A stretch of DNA of 64,000 bases from the NCBI RefSeq assembly GCF_015706575.1, contig NW_024037048.1:10805512-10869511 (forward strand), given 5' to 3'. The notes beneath the pieces were generated by a model. The model ran no database searches and was not told the origin of the DNA. It saw nothing but the letters and a program-made list of their open reading frames with translations. Both the position numbers and the translations under genes were made by a program. Positions 1 to 48,267 of this stretch are shown here, piece after piece. The number at the start of each line of letters is the position of its first letter. Within the stretch, counting starts at the first letter, position 1. This DNA is from Patiria miniata. Taxonomy: Eukaryota > Echinodermata > Asteroidea > Valvatida > Asterinidae.

Positions 1-36636
<36,636 letters not shown>

Positions 36637-37239
36637 CTGGCGTGGAAAAGCAGGGGTACGGAAAGGAAAGCAAACACACATTATTACATGCATGGAAGCT
36701 CGTGCAAAGCTGGAGCAGACGACGCTTTTTTCCAACGTATTTCTATGGAGAAATCTCGACATCCACGCTGACGCGGGAAGGGGGAACAACTTAAACAAAA
36801 GTGGCCAAAGAAAAATCAAGCAACGCTTTAAAATAAACGAACCTAAAAAGCAAAGTAACGTTTCACACACATGCGTGGAGGTTAATCAGCTCATGCATGG
36901 TGAACTAGTGATAAATATTTCTGAATAAAAGCTGGCAAACTACGGATTAAAAATCAGAAATTGAAAAAAGTTGACCTGGTTCATTTTTGATGCGACGCAC
37001 CGCACCCTCACTTTCTAATGGAGATGACTCTGGATTCGGGCGAAATTTGGCATTGAAGTGAGAACTCAAACAGGAAAAGATATGTCCATCCTCTGTTGGC
37101 AATTGATAAAATAATCTGCATTTATTTTAATAAACATTTTACAAATTTCAAGTTATTTTTCTTCCGTGGTTTCTCGAAGACGACAAAGATGACTTCCAAT
37201 CCGTCCGATTTCGCTCGCTGAAAATTGTCGATGAATTCC

Positions 37240-37500
37240 CGAAGCATTAACGGATATTTTGAGCGGAAAATAAGCTCCAGAATATCTTACTATATTAGCG
37301 AACAAATAAAACATCACAAATGTTGCATTTTCGAGGTGAAAACTACCATGCAGATTGAAAAGAAATTCACCTCTGTCTACGACACGTCCAAGAAAAACAA
37401 TTTTTCAATATCCGACGCCATATTATTACTATTTCATCAAAGCGCATGCGTCAGTGTGGGAAACAATGACATTGCGCTTGCGCAGTATAATTAACATAAA
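37240..37500 (-). promoter_or_regulatory. Probable CHD promoter / 5' UTR region
   Basis: Upstream of the first visible CHD exon. The stretch has two NRF1-like palindromic motifs (GCGCATGCGT near 37441 and GCGCTTGCGCAG near 37477) and a non-coding minus-strand transcript candidate containing ATATGGCGTCGG near 37420. Two possible donors occur downstream in transcript direction (ACAGAG/GTGAAT near 37367 and ATG/GTAGTT at 37347). No TATA box was seen. Inferred from position and motifs only. Confidence 0.4.
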
Positions 37501-37543
37501 GTAAAACGTTTATAAATATAAAAATTCCACATGTTGTCACGAA

Positions 37544-37616
37544 GTTTTCGTAGTGTAGTGGTTATCACGTGCGCCTCACACGCGCAAGGTCCCCGGTTCG
37601 ACCCCGGGCGAAAACA
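37544..37616 (+). tRNA. tRNA-Val (CAC)
   Basis: A full 73-nt cloverleaf: acceptor arm GTTTTCG pairing with CGAAAAC plus discriminator A; D-arm TAGTGTAGTGGTTATCA; anticodon stem-loop CGCCTCACACGCG with anticodon CAC; variable AAGGT; T-arm CCCCGGTTCGACCCCGGG. The body matches the conserved animal tRNA-Val(CAC). Poly-T terminators follow (near 37619-37636). Unlike the tRNA-like SINE heads elsewhere in the window, all stems pair, so it should be functional. It sits in the ~1-kb divergent space between CHD and the SWEET gene. Confidence 0.95.
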
Positions 37617-37916
37617 ATGTTTTTTTTCTTTTTTTCTGTGTCCCCTCAATTATTTTCACAAAAGTAAATCTCTTGAGAAATCCTCGCGATGATTACCTTC
37701 TTGACATTTATTCCTTGCCTTTTTCTAACAATTTCCTTTTTATGTAGGCAGGCCCCCTAAATGGAATGTTTTTGTGCATGCCTTTGCCATTTCAATACCA
37801 TTATTTATTCATTTTTGGTTCTGTGTGTACTTAATTTAATACCAAACTTTTCATGATGTTTTACCGCTGCCTTTTTTGAATGTTGAGTATGGGTTACGAT
37901 ATTTCAAAATCCCCCC

Positions 37917-38160
37917 CCCCCCCACCACCACCACCGGTACCACCACCGACCCGCCCTGCCCTTCTCAATTCAATTTATAGCAACTGCAGGGAAAAGGGTG
38001 ACAATTTAGTTTTTAATATAAGATTGTAACATTCTTCAACTAGTCGTTGATGTGCCGAAAGAGACGTTATTACTACCTAGCCCCACCCCCGCTAATTAAA
38101 AAAATATCATTTTAAAAATACCCCCCTCCCTCCTTATTCCCCGCCTACACCCAAACAAGT
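37917..38160 (+). other. C-rich low-complexity tract upstream of SWEET
   Basis: Poly-C (37912-37922) followed by CCACCACCACCACC and further C runs in the CHD-SWEET gap. No TATA box recognised before the SWEET start. Confidence 0.5.
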
Positions 38161-38437
38161 CTTGTATCCACCGCAAAAACATTAAATAATGTGATGAATG
38201 GGTAGCAGCAGACTATGATTTTTTTATCACAACTATGGCTTTTCGCTAACGGCGACGCAATATGAAGTGATAGTCGTAGCCATGATATTACGCCTAATTG
38301 GGATTATGACTTGTCGATAAATGAACTGAACGTGTACGTGGCGCGCATATAGACTGCAAAGTGCAAGTGCAAGCACTTTCTGTTATTAAATCATTTGTTT
38401 TGGCGATATAATTCGACGTTTTACCTAGATCACCAAG

Positions 38438-41400
38438 ATGGACGGGATGCAGGTTTTATCGCTTATCACCACTGTCTTCACTATTGGCATGTTCATGGCA
38501 GGAATGTAAGTAAAATCGAGGTCTTTGGTCTGGGTGGGAAAAGTCCGGGCAACTTGGGTTTGGCTACCGGGGATAAGCGGCGTGCGCGTGGGGCCAGGAC
38601 GGGTCCGTTATCAAAGACTTGCGCTGGCATGTATGGACTTCGGACAATGATGCCTTTGCGTAGAAAGGTGTGGAAAGATTCCCATATCTGACCATCACTA
38701 ATTTGGTAATCCTTACTTTTAGGACACCTCTATTTTGTACGAGTTCTGTCAATGTCTGTTCAAAACTGACTTTTGCAGAGATGACTGTCCAGTACAAAAG
38801 TGACTTTTGCAGGCTAAAGCAGTCTTTTTTCTTCATACAAACTCATGTTAGTTGTAATTTTGAAAGCACTTTCAAAGAAAATGTGACTTTCCTACCTTTT
38901 TTTGCAGTTCGCCATCTTGCTTTTTTAATATATTTTCTGTTTGTCATCGTCGTCTTTAACCCCTCATAAATCAAAGCCCTGCCCTCTTTCTACAAAATTA
39001 AACCTGCTGATGATATTCAAGAGGTGTCATTGCCAAATGGTCAAATGTGCCAAGAAATATCAGAATGTCACTTTTGAGTGTCATTTACATGTAGTCAGCT
39101 GTTTTGGTGAGTCTTTTAACCTTATATAGGAAAGAGGTCCTAAAGGTAAGGATTACCACTACTTTTTCCCTTCAATGACCTTTATAGCTAAAGTATTGAA
39201 GTAAAACAATTTTCAGACCAGTAATTAAAGTACATATATAGTTTTGTGCACATGGTAACATAACAAGTGATGGCCAGATATGGGAATCTTTCCAAAGAGG
39301 TTTTTATTATGCATTTGCTTAATTATATAATTGGGAAAGTAGTGACTAGTGTGCAGAGCTTTAGACGCCACTGAACATGCTTAAAGAGTGTTTTAAATTT
39401 TCCTTTCTATTTTTTTTTCAGTTTAGGCCCTAGGATTCATTGTTTGTTAATTGGTCATTATTTATTGCAATTTGTTGTTAGTGTTTACTTAAGATAGGTA
39501 ACCTCCTTTCAAAGTTGCTCATGTACTAATATTAATATTAAATTTTAATTTATTAAAAAATGTTGTCATTTGAGATGATATTGTTATATTTTATTGTTAT
39601 TTAAGCCAAGCCAAGTAAAAAAAAACACCAGTTGATCGTTTTTTATTGAAAACTTGGCTAAAATAGCCATATTTAGCTTTATACACGACGTGCCTTTTAT
39701 AGGACAAGGCCCTTTTTATTTGATAGTTCTGGGAAGTTGTTTACTAGTTGATGACCACAAAACCTTCTTAAAGTGTTGAACATTAGTAAAGCTATTAGAA
39801 CAACTTCTGGGAAAGATTTCCATATACGAAGTTCACTAATTTTCCTCTGTATTGACTAACAAGCCCCCAGATAGCAATTTCATGTCATCAAAGTCAATTT
39901 GAGCAGTGAGAAAATACAAGCATTTTCTTAGAAAACACTTAGAATTTTTCAGTCCAATCTCATAGGGTTTGTACACAGGGTGTTGAGTGAACTTCGTATA
40001 TGGAAATCTTTCCCAACTTCTGAAACATCTTTTAAAAAATGTTATGTCTGAAATATTAAAGTATGAAAACAACTTGATAGGCTACAGCCTCGAAAAAGGA
40101 AGCAGGGGGGGGGGGGGTGATCAACTGGTATTTTGTGGCCTTATTTATTTATCTATTTATATTTATGTTTGCATTTCAGACCAGACTGCCTGAAGATTTT
40201 TAAAACTGGAAGCACAGAAAATGTCCTCTTTCTACCATTTCTAACCACAAACATGAAGTAAGTTTTGTACATTGAAGTTCATTACATTCATTCTTCATTT
40301 TATTGTTCTTTCTTGAAGTTTTCATTGCTGCAAAAAAAATTCAATTTAAAATGTCAACATACAAAAAAATGGAATTATTTAAATCATAATACTATTGTTC
40401 AGATGAAAAACTGTTCAAAAAATATTATTTGGTAATTTAGAAATTTTTGAAATTGGCATAAAATGACAACTTTTTCTCATGATGGGTAAATTCGTTTAAA
40501 GTCTATGATATGTGAGCAGATTCGGCGATGAATTATGCGAAACAAGACTTGACCTTGAGATTCTGACCATTCAGCAGGCGCCATAACCCGTTGTATTGCA
40601 AAAACAAGGCATCCAAAATCGGCCAATCCACAGCTTAGTCCACATTTCTGATCAAACTGACATCACAGTTTCTAAAGACCACTCCGATTGGCTGGTGTGT
40701 GAACGTGGGCGTTGCCAGGATTTTTTTCCAGAGGGGGGCAAAGCATATTTTCTCCTCAAAATCCTTGTACTTTTCCAGCATATTCTTGATTTATCATTTT
40801 TCGAGGGTGGGCAGGGACATTTGCCCCCCCCCCCAACCCATTGCATTAACAGCAATATGACTTTGCGCCTCTTTTTCTTTATTTTCCTTTCTTTTCTTTT
40901 TTTTTGGTTTGCTTTTCCATGGGGAGGGGGAAAGCGACCCCCCCCCCTTGCCCCCCCCCCTCGCGACGCCCATGCATGTGGATTGCAATTTAATGGGGCA
41001 CTAGGTCCTGAAATCCCCGAAATTTTCATGTTTTGGATCATTTACTTATCCTATTATAAACATCTGGTTGAAAGGAAACCAACCTTCGTAAGATGGAATT
41101 TTGCGTCGGGGTGATGTAAATCAAATTAGGTTTTGCTCTTCACCGACGTATAAACACTGTATACTCAGTGTGTTACCTCCCAAGTGAAAGTTGGAAAAAG
41201 TCACTCAGGTGGGACTCGAACCCACGACCTCCTGCTTTCTAGTACAGATGTCTTACCACTCGACCACCAAGCTAACGCCGCAAAAGGCGAACACTTTACG
41301 GATGAAATCACAACTAGTACCCAAACAGCTCGACTTTTTGGGGTAGCAAAAGTGGACCCCGAAAGTCGTTTTCGCACACATACAGGAATAACACAAAAAC

Positions 41401-44400
41401 GCCCAGCTTTTATCAGATAGTTGTGTGGATGGTTTATATCCTACTTTTAAATGTTCTTTCGGATGAACAATGACTTTGTTCAATCCGTGATTTGTAGCCC
41501 AATTAGGCTGGTCCAGGACACTGTGTCCCTTTAAGCAATGATATAAATTTGTAGAGTACCTTAAGTTTTTTTTTTGGGGGGGGGAGGAATGCAAAGGAAA
41601 CAACTAAACAAAATATCTTGCTGTGCTGTACCCTCCTGTGTCCCCCTCTCCAATCCCAAATTTGCAGTCAATTGTACCCCTGTCAGTGTGGAAATGCCCA
41701 TATCACACCCCCCCCCCCCATATTCCTTCATTCATCTTGTTTCAATGTCTTCGTTACCAGTAATATTTTGTGGGCGTCTTACGGCTATCTGAAGAGCGAT
41801 CCAACTATCATCACAGTGAACAGTGTTGGAAGCTTCCTGCAGACATCTTACATGATTGTCTTCATGATATATTCCCCAACGAAAGTAAGTAAAGCTCGCA
41901 GTAGACTAGCACTCTATACAGGGTCAGTAAACAAAAAACCGAAACCCAAATGTTGGGGCCATTGTTTTAGTGAAGTTCTACATGTAGCACAAGTTTTCAA
42001 AATCTAGGATATAAAAGCCAAATTTATAAGGGTTTTTTTTAGTACAAGAATCATTCAAATCACTCATGTAGGCCTACTCTTCAAGTTACGGAATTTCAAA
42101 CACAACCACCAACTTGAAGTTCTGTCCGTGGATCACAAGAAGGTAAGTGTTCTTTCAGCAAAATGAAAACAAATCACGTAGGGATGTGTGTGAATTGTTT
42201 TCATTTTGCTGAAAGAACGCATGCGGCTTTTTTTGTGATCCGTGGACTGAACTTTGAAATTCTGTAACTTGAAAAGTACAAGAGCGATTTCAATGATTCT
42301 TGTACTAAAAAGAAAGCTTATGAATTGGGCTTTCATATCCTAGATTTTGAAAGTGCTACATGCAGAACTTCACTAAAACATTAGTCCCAACATTTGGGTT
42401 TCACTTTTTTTGACCCTGTATGTAAGCTAAGTGTAATCAATCTGAAGCTTAAAATAAAATTGACATTTCAGACAATTAGGTTCTAAGGCTAAGTAAACAA
42501 ATTAACCAAATAAAACTGGCATTTAAAAAAAATTCGACCCTTCTTTTTTTTCCCGGCGGTCTCCCAAAAGTGTATTTTCAAGGATAGCATTGCATTACAT
42601 GGACTTTTCAACTAAAAACTCATCTTTGGTTATGATGACCTGGCTAAAGTAGCCACCAACTTGCTCTTAAAAGTGGCAACCTGTTTTTTGCACATTTCAG
42701 CAAAAGCACTATAATAAACACCTGTTTATCAATCAATTAGTCACTTTGCTTCATCAGAGACCTGTTTTCATATTTTAACTGTTGCAGGTACAGGCTTTTC
42801 AGCGCACCGTTTTGGCATGTGCCACCATGGTGTTTCTGTACCTATACTTTTCCATGTACATAGTAACCATCGATGTCATTCTTAACCAACTTGGTCTGGT
42901 ATGCTGCACGGTGACAGTTCTTATGTACGTCTCTCCATTGAGTGAAATAGTGAGTATTTCATGCAATGTTCCTACTCTGATACATACCTTTCTTGAAAAC
43001 TTGCCTAATCTGTCAAATAAACAACAAAAACTTAAAGGGAATGTACATCATTGGCTTTTGCTGTTATTTTCAGAAATGAACTATTTTAGGGGTTAGTATA
43101 ATACTGGATCAAATATTGTTACACTAACATGTTTGAATTTTGTGGTAGAAAGTGCTGGAAAACCAAGAAAAACAAAAATGTTCAAGCAGTCTGGTACCCT
43201 GACTCCACTAAAGATGAAATAGATCAATATTTATAGATGCCGGAAAATTGTAAGGTGAGGGAACCAGTCTAGCCTGCCTGCACCCGTTCATGAACATATA
43301 ACCAATAGCAAACAAAATTTGGACTGAAAAATGGTAAATTTGGATCAGTAGTTGAAAAATAGTTAGGTTTTTCCAACGGTGGTCGGCCGACCACCGTTGG
43401 AAATGTATACAAAATTACTATTTTTTTTGAAAATGACTTCACACCAGGTGCCATAATTTTACAGTATGCTTTATACTGTCATTTACCAACATCCTAGTAA
43501 AGTATTTCGTAAAAACTTGGTAGTTTTATTTTTCGATGTTTGCAAATGTTGTATATTCCCTTTAAGTGTTCCTCAAAAAAAAATAATACTTAATAAACCC
43601 TAACTTATCACATTTTTACTTCTATTGACATGTTCTGCATGACTTTTTATAGGAATAAAAATCCTTTTTAAATCCTAGGATTCATGTTATCCCTCCCCGC
43701 CCACCCTCTACTTCCCACATTTTGTCCTACATGTATTGAGAAATTGATGTTTGAAGACAGTAAGGCCAAAAAAAAAAAAGTCTCCGGTTTCTGATATGCG
43801 TGCACGTCACCATAGCCATGTGCGTCGGCAAAATTAAAAAAAAAAATTCAATGTAAGATGATGTCTCAAAACCGCCAAACTCACTGGTTTGACTGGATTC
43901 CTGCTGCTGCACAATTTTAACGTGTTTGAACTACTTTAGGCCAAATAAAAAAAAACATGTTTAGCCTCCTGCCTTTTTGAAAAAAAGGAAGGAGGCCCTT
44001 TTTTTTTCTCGCCAAAATGGTCGCCCGACCCATTTTCCATTTATTATTCAAGATGGCCGACAGCTTTTTCTTTGAAAATGGCCGCCACTTGGACTCAGAA
44101 AATGACATACCAGCTTGTAGAGTCTAAAAAGTTCGACTTTTTTTTTTTCCGAAAATGATCATTAAATTGTTCATTTTTTCGGGGTGTTTTTTTTTTTTTT
44201 TCAATTAATAAAAAAAAATATCGGAAGCTGCGTCCAAGAAGGAAGCAGGTGGGGACGCTAAACATGAATTTTTACTTTCTGTGAAATTTCAGGTAAAAAT
44301 TTTGCTCTAGCAAGGCTACAGGCGAAAAATCAAAGTTTTAGGGCCACGCGGCGTTAGGGTACAAATAATGTCATCACTCTAAACCTGAAGTTTAAATTGT

Positions 44401-45618
44401 TGTTGAAGTTTTTAATACTGATTGATTTTGTTCAATGCAGGCGACAGTATTCCGTACTAAATCCACCAGCGGTATATCTCTACCTCTAACAATCACCACA
44501 CTGTTTGCTTCCTCGCTTTGGGTCCTGTATGGTGTGTGCGTCAGTGATCTTTATATTCAGGTAAGAATTGATGGGCTTGTGGTGGACTTGTGATGACTTG
44601 TGATGGACTTGTAATGAACTTATGATTTCTTGTGATCACTTGTGATTTCTTGTGATGGGCTTGTGGTGGACTTGTGATGGACTTGTGATGGACTTGTGAT
44701 GGACTTGTGATAGACATGTGATGGACTTGTGATTGACTTGTGATGACTTGTGATAGATTTAAAATGGACTTGTGATAACTTGTGATGGACTTGTGATGCA
44801 CTTGTCAAAGACTTGTGATTGGTTTGTGATGGCTTGTGATTGGCTTGTGATGGACTTGTGATCAGTTGTAGTTACCTGGACTCCAACTCTTACTGTTGAA
44901 GGGCACATTTCTTGTGATCACTTGTGATTTCTTGTGATGGGTTTGTGGTGGACTTGTGATGGACTTGTGATGGACTTGTGATGGACTTGTGATAGACATG
45001 TGATGGACTTGTGATTGACTTGTGATGACTTGTGATAGATTTAAAATGGACTTGTGATAACTTGTGATGGACTTGTGATGCACTTGTCAAAGACTTGTGA
45101 TTGGCTTGTGATGGCTTGTGATTGGCTTGTGATGGACTTGTGATCAGTTGTAGTTACCTGGACTCCAACTCTTACTGTTGAAGGGCACATTTCTTGTGAT
45201 CACTTGTGATTTCTTGTGATGGGTTTGTGGTGGACTTGTGATGGACTTGTGATGGACTTGTGATAGACATGTGATGGACTTGTGATTGACTTGTGATGAC
45301 TTGTGATAAATTTAAAATGGACTTGTGATAACTTGTGATGGACTTGTGATGCACTTGTCAAAGACTTGTGATTGGCTTGTGAGGGGTTGTGATGGCTTGT
45401 GATGGCTTGTGATGGACTTGTGATCAGTTGTAGTTACCTGGGCTCCAACTCTTACTATTGAAGGGCACACACTTATAATCTCAACTGAAATCATGAATTC
45501 TCCTTTGGTTTATTTTTGTTTGTTCCAGATTCCCAATATTCCGGGCGTTCTGAGCAGCCTCGTCAGAATATACCTTCTGTGGAACTACCAAGACACAACA
45601 GCAAAGCCAATTACATAG
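38438..45618 (+). CDS. SLC50A1: SWEET sugar transporter (SLC50A1-like), six exons, complete
   Basis: Seven-helix bidirectional sugar uniporter of the MtN3/SWEET family, expected in the plasma or Golgi membrane. Exons 38438-38505, 40180-40257, 41761-41884, 42788-42949, 44441-44560, 45529-45618 (stop TAG); all GT-AG, phases 2,2,0,0,0; 642 bp, 213 aa, the normal length. It starts MDGMQVLSLITTVFTIGMFM in a CACCAAGATGG context. The first MtN3 repeat has FLPFLTTNMN followed by NILWASYG and VNSVGSFLQTSYM. The second has QLGLVCCTVTVLMYVSPLSE, then VFRTKSTSGISLPLTITTLF and LWVLYG. Both triple-helix bundles and the linker helix are present, so it looks functional. Intron 3 holds a mariner-like MITE 32 bp from the donor, and intron 5 is almost wholly minisatellite. 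The first possible poly(A) signal is AATAAA at 45658. Confidence 0.95.
41195..41470 (-). mobile_element. tRNA-like SINE plus dispersed repeat
   Basis: Reverse strand GCTTGGTGGTCGAGTGGTAA ... GTGGGTTCGAGTCCCACC has A and B boxes. Upstream (reverse strand) it joins the repeat also seen at 10318-10510. In SWEET intron 2. Confidence 0.65.
41917..42420. mobile_element. Mariner-like palindromic MITE, copy D
   Basis: TA/CAGGGTCAGTAAAC...TTTTTGACCCTG/TA with the same arms as copy A. Starts 32 bp after the SWEET exon 3 donor. Confidence 0.85.
43036..43561. mobile_element. TTAA-flanked MITE, family Q, copy 2
   Basis: TTAA at 43032-43035 and 43562-43565; ends AGGGAATGTACATCATTGG and inverted AGGGAATATACAACATTTGC. 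Confidence 0.87.
43764..43925. mobile_element. Harbinger-like MITE, truncated
   Basis: Left end TAA/GGCCAAAAAAA with GTCTCCGGTTTCTG; breaks off after CACAATTTTAACGTGTTT. Confidence 0.75.
44561..45475. repeat. Minisatellite with ~281-bp higher-order repeat in SWEET intron 5
   Basis: Short units (GACTTGTGATGG) begin about 15-20 bp after the donor. A larger unit bounded by TACCTGGACTCCAACTCTTA and TGTTGAAGGGCACATTTCTT repeats near 44629, 44911 and 45192 with few differences. Confidence 0.92.
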
Positions 45619-45788
45619 ACACGACACATTAGAAATCAGAGCATGTGTAGACACTGGAATAAATAGTGGGGGGTGGAAACTGGTGAGATTTCTCATTTTT
45701 GATTGTCAAGGCTTTCATATTTTGATTGATTTAAAAAATATTTTGCTGCTACAGACGGCAAGACTAGTGTTCTCTTTGTAATATCCTC

Positions 45789-46818
45789 GTGTTCGATTAC
45801 TTCCCAGCGCCGAGTCGTGCAAGCGAGACCGTGTTCGATTTAACACTCATGTGACTTCTCGTGCTTACTCTAGCCTGGTCCAAATTACCGACACGTTGAG
45901 CAGGTTCGCTCTTACCCTCGCCCTGCAAACAGGACGCTGGGATACTCTGATGAATTCACACTCTGATTGGTTGGATTTTGCGTGACCTGTGACCAGTGCG
46001 TCATCACGGTCATGACTCTGCAAGGTTTGAAACGGCCGTAAAGACTGATTCATTACTCTTTTATTCCAGCTTAGAGATGGGGTTTTTTTTCGTTGAAAAG
46101 CGTAATAATGTAGGAAATTGTGTAAAACTTACCTGTGTTGTACATTTACAATTCCCGTCACTTGCTCGGGCTCCGTTTCGAATCACGAACGGTCGGATTG
46201 CATTATGCGACGCTCAAAATTTTGTCCACATGATCCACAGTGAAACAGAAATCACATCCGGTATGGAACGTGTACATTTCTATGGGAAGTTTTCGGACAG
46301 CAATTGCGCACATTGTCTAACTGCGGTCTTGAACAGCTGCAGCCAGATGCTGTATACATTGGTCATAGGCCACTTCCTTCACAAGATTCTGTGAAGCTCA
46401 TCAGTGTATCCCAGCGTCCTGTTTGCAGGGCGGCGGGGATGGGGGGGGGGGGGTACGAGCAAAGTTGAGCAGGTTACTTAGGTAGGTATCCCACAATGCA
46501 ATGCAAAAGCATGGCCGCTGCGGTGGCGGGGGATTCAAAAGCTTCACACTATAATACTAGGCGACGGGAGGAAAATCAAGTCAATTTTCTTTGTTGACTT
46601 TCGAAGAGCACGTACAGTGGCCACAATGGCTCACTTTCAACGGCTTGAACCCATTTGCAAAGGGATTTAATTACCACATGACCTCTTGACCAGGTCCAGT
46701 TGCTGTGGCTCGACCTCGAGTAACCCAAGATCATTCGTTTATTGCTACAGATTGCGCATTTGCATCTATACCCGAGACTTAAGTACGAGCAAGCGCGAGG
46801 GCAAGTATCGAACGCGGT
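45789..46818. mobile_element. MITE (GTGTTCGATTAC family) carrying a nested foldback
   Basis: Ends GTGTTCGATTACTTCC...AGTATCGAACGCG. Interrupted at 45907-46463; about 470 bp without the insert, matching 34031-34500. Confidence 0.7.
45907..46463. mobile_element. Foldback MITE (CCCTGCAAACAGGACGCTGG), copy 2, nested
   Basis: Flanked by a direct GTTGAGCAGGTT at 45895-45906 and 46464-46475, the likely target duplication. A G run (46437-46453) marks the right arm. Confidence 0.75.
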
Positions 46819-46910
46819 GAATGTTAGACTTGTTAATGGTGAGTTAGACTTGTTAAGTCTCACAGTGGCCCAAAAGTTTGACTCGGATGCTACCTCAAAT
46901 CCTGGGACCA

Positions 46911-47164
46911 GGGCCCAATTTCTTGGCTCTGCTTACCATCAGCGAAAAATCCCTGCTTACTGAAGCAGAAAATGTGCCGAGGGTAAGCGCATTTCATGGG
47001 TTAGAGAGGACTGTTGGCTTCTGCGCATGCGTACAGCCTGTAACTTAAGGATTCTGTGCTTACAGGGTTAGCAGTTAGCACAGAATTTTCTGCTAGCGTG
47101 GTTGGCACAAAATGGTGAGCGTAAGCACAGAATTCCGTGGTTAGCAGAGCCATGAAATTGACCC
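46911..47164. mobile_element. MITE (GGGCCCAATTTC ends)
   Basis: Inverted ends GGGCCCAATTTCTTGGCTCT and AGAGCCATGAAATTGACCC. A type I recall from marine invertebrate genomes. Confidence 0.65.
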
Positions 47165-47397
47165 AGTGCTACTGGGCTTGCCTTGTCTTGGTTGGCTCAA
47201 ATATATCACAGTATTAATAAGCTGTGCCTGAATTACGTGGCTATGGCTAGCAATAACACAGGGGTCTATGGGAAGTGGCTGCAGCCGCTTCCATAAGCGC
47301 GTATGTGATTACAAGCCACAGCCAAGTAATTCAACACGGTCTTAGGTGAATGAAAGCCATTTTTGTTTCACTGGTTCCCGTCTGTTAGGCCAAAAAA

Positions 47398-47757
47398 ATA
47401 AATAAGTCGGTCTCTGGTCAGCGCGCGCGTCGATTTTAATCATGCGCGTCAATCTTATTTTTTCCAAAATGTTCCGCGGTAGCTTCAACAGCGCCCTCTA
47501 TTGCCGCACCTCCTCAATTTTTTTTACCAAAGAGCACCAAGGAATGGGAAATTGCACCAAGGCAAATGATCGAGAGCACCAAGGCAAATTATGGAGGACA
47601 CCAATGTACATGAGGACACCAAAAAAGCTAAATACAAATGTAGTACCCCACCTTGTCTGTAAAATCCAAGCTTGGGGGGAAAAAAAAAAAAAAAAAAGAA
47701 GCCGCGTCAATTCCGGAACTTTGGTCTGACCAGAGACCGAATATTTTTTTTTTGGCC
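47398..47757. mobile_element. Harbinger-like MITE, divergent subfamily
   Basis: TTA/GGCCAAAAAA...TTTTTTGGCC/TTA with inner AGTCGGTCTCTGGTCAG in place of the GTCTCCGGTTTCTGG of the other copies; interior unrelated. Confidence 0.8.
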
Positions 47758-47759
47758 TT

Positions 47760-48267
47760 ATCCATGTGTTTACAATTGAGAATGCACATCATGGAAAAGA
47801 GATTTCGATTTCGATTTATTTATTTTCACACCAATCGTGGCCCTGAGGCCAAATTTAAAGTGTGGTACATGCAGTAACCAAACAAAATTACACATAAAAT
47901 TGTAGTAAATAAAAATATGAATATATTTAATACAACATTGGATATTAAAACATTTATGACAAGAATGATAATCACCTTCATACATACAAACACACTGAAG
48001 AAGTAATAATAGTTGTGGATAAGTGGCAGATAACCTAATTATTTAAAATGTCGATAAAAAAGGGGACTGGGCTTATTTTTAACCTGTTAGTTCTTGCTGG
48101 CAACAGCGAAATTTCATTGTTAACCTTGGACATCTGCCATGACTCTCTAACCGTGTTGGGGGAACGAGGGAGCTAGTGCGGGGATTGGTTTTGAGCCCTT
48201 TTTGCGAAATTATAGCAATGCTGCAACCTCCTATCTGATAGGGAATCCAGATTACAACGCTGCAAGC
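47760..48267. other. Intergenic, nothing recognised
   Basis: AT-rich; TTTCGATTTCGATTTATTTA near 47804 resembles retroposon 3' tails but no element boundary is visible. Confidence 0.4.

Noticed and set aside
41205-41275. tRNA gene on the minus strand in SWEET intron 2
   Set aside because: A and B boxes present, but the acceptor stem does not close and it is joined to a dispersed repeat.
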